From Candidatus Calditenuis fumarioli (GTDB taxonomy: Archaea; Thermoproteota; Nitrososphaeria_A; Caldarchaeales; Calditenuaceae): a stretch of DNA of 64,000 bases. Location of the stretch: contig JANVYR010000001.1 of NCBI GenBank assembly GCA_030059665.1, forward strand, positions 480,191 to 544,190, read 5' to 3'. Position numbers and translations under genes: made by a program. The notes under the pieces were generated by a model. It had not been told where the DNA came from. It made no database searches and saw only the letters and a program-made list of their open reading frames with translations. Shown in pieces: positions 24,774 to 33,834 of the stretch; position 1 is the stretch's first letter; every line of letters starts with the position of its first letter.

Positions 24774-25523
24774 CTAAGGCTCGACTTGCGAGGGCGAGTT
24801 CAGCTCTATCAGCCTGTAGATCCTCTCCCTCATCACGTCTCTGTCCTGCAGGCCCTCCACCCTTATGTCTGCGAGGACCTTCGCGGGCCTCCCGAAGACT
24901 ATGATCCGGTCGGTGGACTCGAGGGCCTCCCTGAGGTTATGCGTCACGAATAGCGTCGTTATCCCCTCCTTCCTCACGAGCTCGAGGAAGTCAGCGCGGA
25001 GCTTGCTGGAGGTGACCTCGTCGAGGTGCCCGAAGGCCTCGTCCAGCAGAATGACCTCCGGCTCGAGCACCAGAGCTCTTGCCAGCGCCACCCTCTGCCG
25101 CATACCGCCGCTGAGCTGGTGTGGGTAGTAGTTGTAGAAGCTCCCGAGGCCGAGGGCGTCGAGCCATCTCTTTGCGCGTGAGATCTGCTCCGACTTCGGC
25201 ACGCCGAGGATCTCCAGCCCCAGCCTCACGTTGTCCAGCGCGGTCCTCCAGGGGAAGAGCCTGTCCTCCTGGAAGACGGCCGCTATCCTCCCCCGGAAGT
25301 GCATGAAGTCCCTGTAGGGCTCCCTGCCGTCTATCAGAACCCTCCCCGAGGTGGGGGTCTCTATGCCCATGACGATCCTGAGGAAGGTGGATTTGCCGCA
25401 CCCGGTCGACCCGACGATGCCCACGACCTCCCCGTCCCGAACGTCGAAGTCCAGGTGCTCTATCGCGACCGTGTAGCCACCCGATCCATGATAGACCTTC
25501 CTCAGGTTGTCGACCTCGATCAT
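24774..25523 (-). CDS. ABC transporter ATP-binding protein, nitrate/sulfonate/taurine type
   Basis: The 249-residue ATPase has Walker A IVGSTGCGKSTFLR, the Q-loop AAVFQEDRLFPW, the signature HQLSGGMRQRVALARALV, Walker B VILLDEAFGHLDEVT (Ala replaces the usual Pro of DEP) and the H-loop LFVTHNLREALE. QEDRLFPW is typical of the SsuB/TauB/NrtD group. The ATG at 25523 overlaps the permease stop by 4 bp. No periplasmic binding protein gene is adjacent, so the substrate is open. Confidence 0.92.
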   Translation of the reverse strand: MIEVDNLRKVYHGSGGYTVAIEHLDFDVRDGEVVGIVGSTGCGKSTFLRIVMGIETPTSGRVLIDGREPYRDFMHFRGRIAAVFQEDRLFPWRTALDNVRLGLEILGVPKSEQISRAKRWLDALGLGSFYNYYPHQLSGGMRQRVALARALVLEPEVILLDEAFGHLDEVTSSKLRADFLELVRKEGITTLFVTHNLREALESTDRIIVFGRPAKVLADIRVEGLQDRDVMRERIYRLIELNSPSQVEP

Positions 25524-26293
25524 CTCCTCCACCTCAGCGCCCACGACTCGATCAGGTACACGAGCCCCTGGAGGGCCAGCAGCGACGCGACGAGCACGAC
25601 GGTCCACGCCATGATCTCGCGTATGCTGAGGTTGCCGAGGGCGAAGTTGAGCGCGTACCCTACACCGGTCAGCGTCCCCACGAGCTCCGCCACGGTCACG
25701 ACCCTTATCCCAAGCCCGAGGTTCACCTTCCACGTGGTCAGGACGTTCGGTAGGATCGATGGGAAGATCAGCTTCCTCAGGAGCTGGTACCTGGTGGGTC
25801 TGAAGACGAGCATGACCTCTCTGAGCTGATACGGTACTGATTTGATCCCGTCGAGGATGTCGATGGTGTAGCCCGGCATGCAGACCGCGAAGAGGACGAA
25901 GAAGACCCTGAACTCCTGCTCCCTGAACCAGAGTATCGCGAACAGGACCCAGCAGATCGCGGGAACTGCCATGACCAGCGAGACGATCGGCATCAGGTAG
26001 CGCTCCGCGCGCTTGGAGAGGTACATGATCGTGGCCAGCGCGAGGCCCGCTGCGAACGACGCCAGAAGAGCGACCGCAACCCGCAGGAGCGTGACGTAAA
26101 CGTGGACGAAGTTGAGGTTCAGGATCGTCTCGAAGACCGCCTCCAGCGGGGGGAGCACGTATCCCGGCAGTACCCTGGAGAGCGCCTCCCAGATCACGAG
26201 CATCACGACGAGCGAGATGACGTAGTCCTTCCACGTCCCCACCCTCCTCATGAGCCGCTGGGCCGCCCTCTCGGAGGACTCGACGACAGCCAT
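25520..26293 (-). CDS. ABC transporter permease, nitrate/sulfonate/taurine type
   Basis: The 257-residue protein has about six membrane segments and the cytoplasmic EAA-like loop RYQLLRKLIFPSILPNVLT, which docks the ATPase, followed by NLGLGIRVVTVAELVG. This is the SsuC/TauC family pattern. The first gene of a two-gene operon, it has TTATAG about 28 bp before its ATG (rightward complement at 26316-26325), consistent with a leaderless message. The partner binding protein must be elsewhere, or the system does not use one. Confidence 0.9.
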   Translation of the reverse strand: MAVVESSERAAQRLMRRVGTWKDYVISLVVMLVIWEALSRVLPGYVLPPLEAVFETILNLNFVHVYVTLLRVAVALLASFAAGLALATIMYLSKRAERYLMPIVSLVMAVPAICWVLFAILWFREQEFRVFFVLFAVCMPGYTIDILDGIKSVPYQLREVMLVFRPTRYQLLRKLIFPSILPNVLTTWKVNLGLGIRVVTVAELVGTLTGVGYALNFALGNLSIREIMAWTVVLVASLLALQGLVYLIESWALRWRR

Positions 26294-26561
26294 CCCACCG
26301 GTCAGCGACGCGGGTCGCTATAATAGAGTTGACACCCTTCCCTCTTCTTTCATCTTTGCGCCCATTAGCACGGATTGTGCTGGAACTCCTCGGTCCGTCT
26401 TCAGCCCACGTGGCTGAGAAGCCTTCGCAACGACCACGAGCGGATCGGCGGGGTCGCCGACGAGGCGGTTCTGCTGGCGGTGAAGTACCGGGAGGACGCG
26501 GTCACCGACTTCATACCCGACGCCTTAAATAACCGGGTGGTGACGCACGGGCCGGTGGGGG

Positions 26562-26846
26562 GTGATGGCCTCCGCCCAAGGAACTTGGGAGGAGAGGAGG
26601 GCAAGGATAGCCCAGATCCTCGAGACGGTGGTGAACGACAACACCACGCCCAGGAACGTGAGGAAGGCGGTGAAGGAGGCCATGGACGAGCTCTTCAACG
26701 AGCGCTACTCTCCCTCCGTCAGGGCGGCCAACGCGATCGAGAAGATTGAGGAAGTCCTCTCGGACGGAAACATCCCCTCCTTCACCAGGACCCAGCTCTG
26801 GCTCGCGATCTCGCTGCTGGAGTCCATCAAGGCCGGTCAGTACTGA
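26562..26846 (+). CDS. UPF0147 family protein
   Basis: The roughly 93-residue helical protein matches the archaeal UPF0147 family: QILETVVNDNTTPRNVRKAV, EAMDELFNERYSPSVRAANA, IEEVLSDGNIPSFTRTQLW. The function is unknown. CTTAAATAA at 26524-26532 is the TATA box, and a GGTGGGGGG site sits directly before the start (GTG 26562 or ATG 26565), so this gene has a short leader with a strong ribosome-binding site. Confidence 0.88.
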   Translation: MMASAQGTWEERRARIAQILETVVNDNTTPRNVRKAVKEAMDELFNERYSPSVRAANAIEKIEEVLSDGNIPSFTRTQLWLAISLLESIKAGQY

Positions 26847-26896
26847 GGTGTCTCCGGGCTGTGGGGATCACGCCTCCCAGTAGCCTGAGGTTCGGT

Positions 26897-27070
26897 TCAG
26901 GACCCGCGACCGAGGGCGGAGACCAGTAGAGGTGCCGAGCTGATCACGATGGCCACCGCTCCCCAGCTCACCATCGAACTTTCTCCGGTGATCCAGCCTC
27001 CGAGTATCAGGCCAGTCCCTATCCCCGCCAGCAGGAAGAAGAGCAGCACCCCGAGGACCGAGTACCCCAT
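26897..27070 (-). CDS. Small two-helix membrane protein, 57 residues
   Basis: An ATG at 27070 opens a 57-residue frame with two hydrophobic segments: VLGVLLFFLLAGIGTGLILG and, after a short Ser/Glu turn, VSWGAVAIVISSAPLLVS. It ends with a TGA at 26897-26899. Hydrophobic pattern and GC-rich third positions support coding. I do not recognise a family. It is divergent from cdc48 and convergent with the UPF0147 gene. The two-helix hairpin resembles many uncharacterised archaeal small membrane proteins. Confidence 0.6.
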   Translation of the reverse strand: MGYSVLGVLLFFLLAGIGTGLILGGWITGESSMVSWGAVAIVISSAPLLVSALGRGS

Positions 27071-27235
27071 GCCGCCCCAAGGAGGAGAACCCCGGAGGTA
27101 TTTGTCGGTAACGCGCGGGTGACCCGTTGATCGCGAACTGCAGCGAGCCGGTGACCAGTCCAGCGGGACCGGAGCCGAACGCCAGGGTGTCTCAGCAATA
27201 GACCAATATACGGACCGGTGGTAGTTCGATCGGTC

Positions 27236-29440
27236 ATGACGCAGAAGAAGGGTGTGCAGCTCAGGGTCGCGGAGGCGAAGCAGCGGGACATCGGCATGAG
27301 GATCGCCAGGATCGACAACGCCGTCCTGAGGGAACTCAACCTATCTCCGGGGGACCTGATCGAGATAACCGGAAAGAAGTCGACGGTCGCGAAGTGCTGG
27401 CCCGCGTACAGGGACGACGAGGGCCAGAGGATGATCCGCATCGACAGCGAGATCCGGAGGAACGCGGGCGTCAACGTGGGAGATTACGTGACCGTCACGA
27501 AGGCCGAGAGCGTGAAGGGCGTGAAGGTCGTGCTGGCGCCGTATGAAAACCTCCCGATATACGGAGACATCTCGAGGATCGTGAAGCAGCAGTTGCTCAA
27601 CCTCCCCGTCGCGAGGGGTGACACCGTCATCATTCCGATCCTGGGGATGGGGCTTGAGCTGAAGGTGGTCCAGACCGTCCCGAAGAACTACGTCTTCGTC
27701 ACCGAGGACACGGTGGTCGAGGTCTCCACGACGCCCGTCGCAAGGACCGAGGAGGTCGGTGGGGTCACCTACGAGGACATAGGCGGCCTGGCGAACGAGC
27801 TGCAGCGGATCCGTGAGATGGTGGAGCTTCCGCTGAAGCACCCGGAGCTCTTCAGGCACCTGGGCATCGAGCCCCCGAAGGGCGTGATCCTCTACGGACC
27901 GCCGGGCACAGGCAAGACGCTGATCGCCAAGGCCCTAGCCAACGAGACCGGAGCGAGGTTCTTCAGCATCAACGGGCCCGAGATCATGAGCAAGTTCTAC
28001 GGCGAGAGCGAGGCGAGGCTCAGGGAGATCTTCGCGGAGGCTGAGCGGAACGCCCCGAGCATCATCTTCATCGACGAGCTCGACGCGATAGCACCGAAGA
28101 GGAGCGAGGTGACGGGTGAGGTAGAGCGGAGGGTTGTCTCGCAGCTTCTGACGCTGATGGACGGTCTGAAGTCCCGAGGTCAGGTGGTGGTGATAGGCGC
28201 TACCAACAGGCTGGACGCGATAGACCCGGCGCTGAGGAGACCGGGGAGGTTCGACAGGGAGATCAGGATCGGTGTGCCAGACAGGAACGGGAGGAAGGAG
28301 ATCCTCCAGATTCACACGAGGAGGATGCCTCTCGCGGAGGACGTGAACCTCGACGAGCTGGCCGACATCACGCACGGTTTCACCGGCGCTGACATTGCGG
28401 CACTGTGCAGGGAGGCGGCGATGAACGCGCTGAGGAGGTTCCTCCCGAAGATCGACCTGGAGAAGGACGTCATACCTGCGGAGGTGCTGGAGGAGCTGAA
28501 GGTCACCCGCGAAGACTTCATGGCGGCCCTCAAGCTGGTCCAGCCGTCGGCCCTGAGGGAGGTGGTCCTGGAGATACCCAACGTGACGTGGGACATGGTC
28601 GGCGACCTCGAGGAGGCGAAGCAGGAGCTGAGGGAGGCGGTGGAGTGGCCGCTGAAGTACCCCGAGCTCTTCAAGCGCCTCGGCATCAGGCCCGTCAAGG
28701 GCATACTGCTCTACGGCCCGCCGGGGACCGGGAAGACGCTCCTCGCCAAGGCCGTTGCCACCGAGAGCGAGGCCAACTTCATCAGCGTGAAGGGCCCCGA
28801 GATCCTCTCGAAGTGGGTGGGAGAGTCGGAGAAGGCGATCAGGGAGATCTTCAGGAAGGCCCGGGAGACGGCTCCGTGCATAGTGTTCTTCGACGAGCTC
28901 GACTCGATCGCAACCAGGAGGGGAGTCCACACCGACGCGGGTGTCACGGACAGGATCGTAAATCAGCTGCTGACCGAGATGGACGGCATCCAGCCGCTGA
29001 TGGGTGTCGTGGTGATAGGGGCCACCAACAGGCCCGACCTGCTGGATCCGGCCCTGCTCAGACCGGGAAGGTTCGACCGGATCATCAAGGTGCCGATACC
29101 GGACTTCAGGGCCAGGCTCGAAATCTTCAAGGTCCACACGAGGGAGATGCCGCTGGACGATGACGTGAACATAGAGAGGCTCGCACGGCTCACCGAGGGT
29201 TACACCGGTGCGGACATTGAGGCCCTCTGCAGGGAGGCCGCGCTGAACGCCGCGAGGGAGTTCACCAGCTCCGTCGCCGGCCGGAAGTTGACGGAGGAGG
29301 AGCTGAAGAACGTGAAGGTCAGCTGGAGGCACTTCGAGAAGGCGCTGGAGAAGGTGAAGCCGAGCATCACCGAGGAGACCAGGACGGCCTACGACAGGAT
29401 AGAGGAGCGGATGAAGACGTCGATGGCCTACATCAGCTGA
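27236..29440 (+). CDS. Cdc48/VAT family AAA+ ATPase
   Basis: The 734-residue protein has the N-terminal double-psi barrel ([19 protein letters not shown]) and two AAA modules. D1 has Walker [17 protein letters not shown] and Walker [16 protein letters not shown]2 has [16 protein letters not shown] and [14 protein letters not shown]. Arg fingers follow (RRPGRFD, LRPGRFD). It unfolds proteins for the proteasome and for complex remodelling. I chose the ATG at 27236 because CAATATACG lies about 28 bp before it. The family C-terminus (ending in IS here) lacks the HbYX motif, so direct proteasome docking is not supported by sequence. Confidence 0.96.
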   Translation: MTQKKGVQLRVAEAKQRDIGMRIARIDNAVLRELNLSPGDLIEITGKKSTVAKCWPAYRDDEGQRMIRIDSEIRRNAGVNVGDYVTVTKAESVKGVKVVLAPYENLPIYGDISRIVKQQLLNLPVARGDTVIIPILGMGLELKVVQTVPKNYVFVTEDTVVEVSTTPVARTEEVGGVTYEDIGGLANELQRIREMVELPLKHPELFRHLGIEPPKGVILYGPPGTGKTLIAKALANETGARFFSINGPEIMSKFYGESEARLREIFAEAERNAPSIIFIDELDAIAPKRSEVTGEVERRVVSQLLTLMDGLKSRGQVVVIGATNRLDAIDPALRRPGRFDREIRIGVPDRNGRKEILQIHTRRMPLAEDVNLDELADITHGFTGADIAALCREAAMNALRRFLPKIDLEKDVIPAEVLEELKVTREDFMAALKLVQPSALREVVLEIPNVTWDMVGDLEEAKQELREAVEWPLKYPELFKRLGIRPVKGILLYGPPGTGKTLLAKAVATESEANFISVKGPEILSKWVGESEKAIREIFRKARETAPCIVFFDELDSIATRRGVHTDAGVTDRIVNQLLTEMDGIQPLMGVVVIGATNRPDLLDPALLRPGRFDRIIKVPIPDFRARLEIFKVHTREMPLDDDVNIERLARLTEGYTGADIEALCREAALNAAREFTSSVAGRKLTEEELKNVKVSWRHFEKALEKVKPSITEETRTAYDRIEERMKTSMAYIS

Positions 29441-29479
29441 CGGTGAGTTCGGAGTGAGGGCAGGTCAGGTGCGCGTGAC

Positions 29480-29764
29480 TTGGTCAGGGTGAGCTGGCAG
29501 GAGATCTCGAGGGCTCTCAGAGAGCTGCTCTTCGGTTTCTTCCTCTACTCCCTTTACCAGCAGGTCCTTCACACCAAGGCGAAGTACGAGGACATGTTCT
29601 ACGCGCTGCTGATGGCCGAGTTCCTCGGGTTCCCGATGACGACCAACTACTACACGCTCAGGTTGCTCCCCTTCGTGGTCGAGGAGCTGGAGCGGACGAG
29701 GCTTAAGCTCTTGCGTGAGGTGGACCTCTTGGAGCTGTTGCACGAGGGCCCGGGAGTTCACTGA
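29480..29764 (+). CDS. Hypothetical protein downstream of Cdc48, 94 residues
   Basis: I do not recognise this gene. It starts at TTG 29480 (GTG 29489 is an alternative), 39 bp after cdc48 on the same strand, so co-transcription is likely. The sequence is a helical, partly hydrophobic small protein with aromatic-rich stretches (LLFGFFLYSLYQQVL, MFYALLMAEFLGFPM, NYYTLRLLPFVVEELERTRL) and an acidic end. It overlaps the convergent mptE gene by 7 bp. A partner of Cdc48 is possible, but only by position. Confidence 0.6.
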   Translation: MVRVSWQEISRALRELLFGFFLYSLYQQVLHTKAKYEDMFYALLMAEFLGFPMTTNYYTLRLLPFVVEELERTRLKLLREVDLLELLHEGPGVH

Positions 29765-30552
29765 AGGAGCTCGCGGAGCGCCTCATCGAGGCCCATTGTT
29801 GGCAGGCCCTCAACTCCCGAGGGCATCGAGCCCGCATCAACGATCGGCACGTCCCTCCTCCACTCCGCCAATTTCTTGAGCGTCCTCGCAGCCACGAGGA
29901 GCTTCCGTGACTTCCTCTCCTCCCAGTTGCCCGACTTCGACTTCCCGATCGAGGAGAGCCTGCTGACGCCGCAGGTGAGGCACATGCCCAGCAGGACGAC
30001 TGCCCTGGCTCCGAGCGCGACCGAGACGTACGCTGCCCTGTCGCCGTCGGTGAAGCCGCCGAAGTTGTGAACGTGTCCAACAGGCCGGGGGACCTGGGTG
30101 GTGGGCTCGATCCTGTCTCCGAGCAGAGGCAGGGTTTCCCTGAGCGCGCCGATGTTGTCGCCGTGAGCGTGGACGAAGAGGAGGCTTCCGGACCTCGAGG
30201 CCCTCAGGAGCGCATCGACGGGGCCGTCCAGATCGGTCACGACGACGTCCGGGACTATCCCCCTTGAGAGGACGAGCGGTGTCGCGGTGTCGGCCACCAC
30301 GAGGAAGGCCCTCCCCTCCCAGAGGGTTTGAAGGGAGAACAGGTGTTCGAGGTCGCGGAGGACGCTCTCTGACGCTCCGATCACGATCGCCACTTTACCC
30401 CCGAACTTCCTCCTCGCGTCCGGAAGGAGGCAGGGCCTGTAACGGAAGGCCTCCAAGGGGAGATCCAGAGCCATCCTGTCGGCCGACTCATCGATCCCTA
30501 GGAACTCCGTTATCCAGCGGTACTCGTCGCTCCAGAAAGGGGGCTCATCCAT
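29758..30552 (-). CDS. mptE: 6-hydroxymethyl-7,8-dihydropterin pyrophosphokinase, archaeal type
   Basis: The 264-residue DUF115-type protein has GGKVAIVIGASESVL, a Rossmann-like start, then IVPDVVVTDLDGPV, LLFVHAHGDN and the late VHNFGGFTDGDRAAYVSVAL. This is the archaeal MptE family, which transfers pyrophosphate from ATP to 6-hydroxymethyl-dihydropterin in the methanopterin/folate pathway and is unrelated to bacterial FolK. It overlaps mptA by 8 bp, giving a two-step pterin operon. Confidence 0.9.
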   Translation of the reverse strand: MDEPPFWSDEYRWITEFLGIDESADRMALDLPLEAFRYRPCLLPDARRKFGGKVAIVIGASESVLRDLEHLFSLQTLWEGRAFLVVADTATPLVLSRGIVPDVVVTDLDGPVDALLRASRSGSLLFVHAHGDNIGALRETLPLLGDRIEPTTQVPRPVGHVHNFGGFTDGDRAAYVSVALGARAVVLLGMCLTCGVSRLSSIGKSKSGNWEERKSRKLLVAARTLKKLAEWRRDVPIVDAGSMPSGVEGLPTMGLDEALRELLQ

Positions 30553-31432
30553 TCCCCAGCAGGGCCCTCGCCTCGTGGAGGCGGCCCCTGTAAACCGCGA
30601 GCATGTCGTAGTCGTGCAGGCTCTCGACGCTCCTCATCCTGACCGTTACGCGGTCGTCCGGGTGGAGGTGACCGAGCTCCCTGACGATCGACGAGACGAC
30701 CTCCCGCACCGCGTCCTCGATGAAGACGGGTTTCGTGACGGCCCTCATGACCACCTCCGCCTCGTCGAGCCTCTTCAGTCCGGGGTAAGCGGGGGAGCTC
30801 ATGGAGTCGCGCAGCATCCGTGTGAGGGAGCTGAGCGGCACCGACTCTTCGGGCCTGAGCGAGACCGAGAGCTCGGCGATGGTCCGCTGCATGTGCGTCG
30901 CGGTGTAGTCCCTACCCTCCTCGCCGGTGAGGGCCTGGATGACGCTTTTGGCGCAGGGGCACGCGGTCACCCCAGCCACCCTGACGCTCACGACCTTACG
31001 GACGGGCCGAACGACACCGTCCCTCACGGAGGTCGCCGTAACCCTGACGCGCGAGGTCAGGTAGACGGCCCTTCCGGTGATCGGAGAGGTGGTCGGCTCG
31101 AAGAGCCTAGCGGTGATGACGACGTCGGACCTTTCGCACCCGAGGTCCCGCTCGAGGACCGCCACCGAGAGCTCCGTCGCCATCTGGTCTAGCCCCCAGG
31201 ACCTCCGATCGTTGGTGAGCTGGAGGATGGCTTCGTAGACCCTGCTCGCGTGGATCCCCCTCCTGTCCGGGGGGAGGCTGAGGAAGGCAGAAATCTTGAC
31301 GTCCTGGAGCACCTCGCCGTCGCCGCCCGTGCTCAGCAGGGGCACCGTGACGCCCTCGACCCCAACGAGGTTAATTCTGAGCCTTACGCGCGGCCTCTCC
31401 GACTGCGGGTCTGGGAGCCTCAACCTCCTCAA
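30545..31432 (-). CDS. mptA: GTP cyclohydrolase IV (MptA/FolE2 family)
   Basis: The 295-residue protein has the diagnostic RGIHASRVYEAI, with the metal-binding histidine, VAGVTACPCAKSVI, with the catalytic and metal cysteine, and a tunnelling-fold repeat. MptA converts GTP to 7,8-dihydroneopterin 2',3'-cyclic phosphate with Fe(II), the first step of archaeal pterin synthesis. The TTG start at 31432 is followed by an Arg-rich N-terminus. Whether the product ends as tetrahydromethanopterin or tetrahydrofolate cannot be told from here. Confidence 0.93.
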   Translation of the reverse strand: MRRLRLPDPQSERPRVRLRINLVGVEGVTVPLLSTGGDGEVLQDVKISAFLSLPPDRRGIHASRVYEAILQLTNDRRSWGLDQMATELSVAVLERDLGCERSDVVITARLFEPTTSPITGRAVYLTSRVRVTATSVRDGVVRPVRKVVSVRVAGVTACPCAKSVIQALTGEEGRDYTATHMQRTIAELSVSLRPEESVPLSSLTRMLRDSMSSPAYPGLKRLDEAEVVMRAVTKPVFIEDAVREVVSSIVRELGHLHPDDRVTVRMRSVESLHDYDMLAVYRGRLHEARALLGNG

Positions 31433-31535
31433 GCATCTGCGACCTATTCAAAAACGGTAGCCCAATTCAGCGGCCCGTAGGTCCGAGAAAACGCTAAAAT
31501 CACGGTATGATGCGATCCGGGGCCCAACTCCTCGA

Positions 31536-32825
31536 TCACGGGTAGGTCCTGCTGGGCGTGCGGGGGAAGAGGGATGCGACCCTTACACTCGGGAGGTCGA
31601 GTATCCACTTCAGGACCCGCTCGACGCCCATCCCGAATCCGGCGTGGGGGACGGATCCGTATCTCCTCAGGTCGAGGTACCAGGCGTAATCGTCCGGGTT
31701 GAGGCCGTTCTCCCTTATTCTCTGCATAAGCTCCTCCAGGTCGTCGATCCTCACGCCGGACCCGACGATCTCGCCGTTGCCCCTGGGAGCCAGAAGGTCG
31801 GCGCTCAGCGTCACCCTCGGGTCCTCCGGATCAAGCTTGTGGTAGAAGGCCTTCGCCTCGCGGGGGTAGTGCGTGACGAAGACGGGCCTGTCGAACTCGT
31901 TCGAGATCACCCTCTCCTCGTCGGCTCCGAGGTCCGAACCCCACGGAAGCTCCTTGCCCCTTTTCCTGAGGATCTCGAGCGCCTCGGAGTACCTGATCCT
32001 GTAGAAGGGCCCCTCCACCTCCTTGACCGGTATCCTCCTGCCGAGCACCCTGAGCTCCCGCTCCGACAGCTCCGCGGTGCGGATCACCGTATACCTGACC
32101 AGCTCCTCGATAGTCCTCAGAAGCGTCTCGAGGTCTGCGAAGGCCATCTCGGCCTCGACGTGCCAGAACTCGGTGAGGTGGCGGGGCGTCCTGCTCTTCT
32201 CGGCCCTGAAGCTCGGCTGGACGCTGTAGACCTTCTCCAGCGCGTATATCGCCGCCTCCTGGTAGAACTGCACGCTCTGGGTCAGGTAGACCTTCCGGCC
32301 GAAGTAGTTCACCTCGAAGAGCGTGGCGCCGCCCTCGACGGCCGCGGTGATGAAGGTCGGGCAGTGGATTTCCACGAACCCCCTGCTCCGGAAGTACTCG
32401 TGGACGGCCCAGACGAGGTTGGACCTGATCCTCATCAGCGCTGTTAGCCTCGGACTTCTGATGTGGAGGTGCCTGACGTCGTAGAGCGCCTTCGCCCCCA
32501 TCCCCTTCCTGACGGGGAAGTCTCCCATCGACTCGGAGACCTTCTCCGCCCTGAGGCACCGCACCTCGACGCCGAAGGGAGCCCTAGGGTCCCTCACCAC
32601 GAGCCCCCGCACCTTCACGACCGATTCCCTTCCGAGCTCCCTCAACAGCTCGAGGCTCTGCTGGTCGGTCGTTCCCGCCTTTGCGGCCACCTGGACCACG
32701 CCGGTCCCGTCGCGGAGGTCGACGAAGACGAGCTTTCCGTGCTCGCGCTTGTTCCATATCCAGCCCAGGAGCTCCACCTCCTCGCCCTCGGGAGCGTCGA
32801 GGACCTCCGTCACCGTCCTCCTCAT
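31536..32825 (-). CDS. asnS: Asparaginyl-tRNA synthetase
   Basis: The 429-residue class II enzyme has an N-terminal OB fold (VELLGWIWNKREHGKLVFVDLRD), motif 2 around VYSVQPSFRAEKSRTPRHLTEFW, and motif 3 GAGFGMGVERV-type HAGFGMGVERVLKW. The insert LTQSVQFYQEA and the SRTPRHLTEFWHVEAEMAF block fit AsnRS better than archaeal AspRS. It charges tRNA-Asn directly. Aspartyl-tRNA synthetase remains the close alternative, since both belong to class IIb. It is divergent from the amidotransferase gene. Confidence 0.87.
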   Translation of the reverse strand: MRRTVTEVLDAPEGEEVELLGWIWNKREHGKLVFVDLRDGTGVVQVAAKAGTTDQQSLELLRELGRESVVKVRGLVVRDPRAPFGVEVRCLRAEKVSESMGDFPVRKGMGAKALYDVRHLHIRSPRLTALMRIRSNLVWAVHEYFRSRGFVEIHCPTFITAAVEGGATLFEVNYFGRKVYLTQSVQFYQEAAIYALEKVYSVQPSFRAEKSRTPRHLTEFWHVEAEMAFADLETLLRTIEELVRYTVIRTAELSERELRVLGRRIPVKEVEGPFYRIRYSEALEILRKRGKELPWGSDLGADEERVISNEFDRPVFVTHYPREAKAFYHKLDPEDPRVTLSADLLAPRGNGEIVGSGVRIDDLEELMQRIRENGLNPDDYAWYLDLRRYGSVPHAGFGMGVERVLKWILDLPSVRVASLFPRTPSRTYP

Positions 32826-32949
32826 CCGAGAGAGCCCCTGACGGTCAGGCTTTATTCTTGCAGTTCACGTGAGCCCGAAGGCCAGCGATCTGGAAAGGTC
32901 GTCCGGGAAACAGCTTTACGGACCCAACACGGGAACGAACGGGGCAGGA

Positions 32950-33834
32950 TTGTGCAGGATGGTGGCGCTGCGGTTCGACCGGAGGGCTGCAGGAGCCGCG
33001 AGGGCGCTGATCGGTGCGCTGTTCGAGGCATCCGCGGAGGACCCGTACCTCCGTAGGCTCATCGGCGACGGAAGGCACTGCCACGGGTTCGGCTACGCGC
33101 TCGCCGGGAAGAGGGGGTCCTCGTGGGAGGTGAGCTGGGCGAGGTACGACGCTCAGGACGGGCGAAGGGACGAGCAGGAGGCCTGCGAGGCCAACCTCAG
33201 GGAGCTGGCCCGGGCCGTGAGGTCGCTCGAGTCCGCGATCGAGGGTTACGGTGAGGTCGCGCTCACCCTTCACAGCAGAAGGACGCTCGGTGAGCCGAGG
33301 GGGACGACCGATGCCCATCCGTTCAGGGCCGAGCTGCCCCTCTCCGTTAACGGCGTTGCCGAGCCATTCGAGCTCTACCTCTCGCACAACGGAGGCGTCG
33401 ACAAGCTGCCGCTGGCCGAGGAGATCGGGCTTCCAGCTGCGGAGAGGATGACGGACTCCCACGTGCTCACCCATTACGTCGCGTGGCACCTCCGCGGAAC
33501 TGATGTGGTGGACCTCCCGGCGAGGATTGCGGAGTTAGCCCGGTCCATCGAGCGCCACGTCCGGTCCTCCCTCGACCTGAACCTGCTCTTCTTCGGCAGG
33601 TCAACAGGACCCCTTCTGCTCGCGGTCGGGTACGTGGTCTCTAAGGACGAGAACAAGGTGCGCTACTACGAGCCGGTGCTCGTCAGGGGAGACGGCATAT
33701 CCGGATACGTCTCGAGCACGGTCAGGGACCTCGTCGAGGAGAGGCTTAAGGAGCTGGAGTTCAGGAGCTTCAGGGACCGGTTCGTCGCGGTGCTGGGACC
33801 CGGATTTTACGAACTCCTCGAGATCGGTGGGTGA
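32950..33834 (+). CDS. Class II glutamine amidotransferase-like protein
   Basis: The 294-residue protein starts MCRMVALRFDRR if the TTG at 32950 is used. Cys2 would then be the N-terminal nucleophile of class II amidotransferases after removal of Met. It also has THGH-type motifs of the YafJ group: LTLHSRRTLGEPRGTTDAHPFRAELPL and YLSHNGGVDKLPLAEEI, with the HNG turn. Later VLTHYVAWHL follows. Upstream in-frame codons would hide the cysteine, so the TTG is preferred. It overlaps the next gene by 4 bp (GTGA). The ammonia acceptor is unknown. Confidence 0.75.
   Translation: MCRMVALRFDRRAAGAARALIGALFEASAEDPYLRRLIGDGRHCHGFGYALAGKRGSSWEVSWARYDAQDGRRDEQEACEANLRELARAVRSLESAIEGYGEVALTLHSRRTLGEPRGTTDAHPFRAELPLSVNGVAEPFELYLSHNGGVDKLPLAEEIGLPAAERMTDSHVLTHYVAWHLRGTDVVDLPARIAELARSIERHVRSSLDLNLLFFGRSTGPLLLAVGYVVSKDENKVRYYEPVLVRGDGISGYVSSTVRDLVEERLKELEFRSFRDRFVAVLGPGFYELLEIGG

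Noticed and set aside
26375..26561. Rightward frame upstream of the UPF0147 gene
   Set aside because: It runs through the TATA box and start region of UPF0147 in another frame, and shows no family signature.
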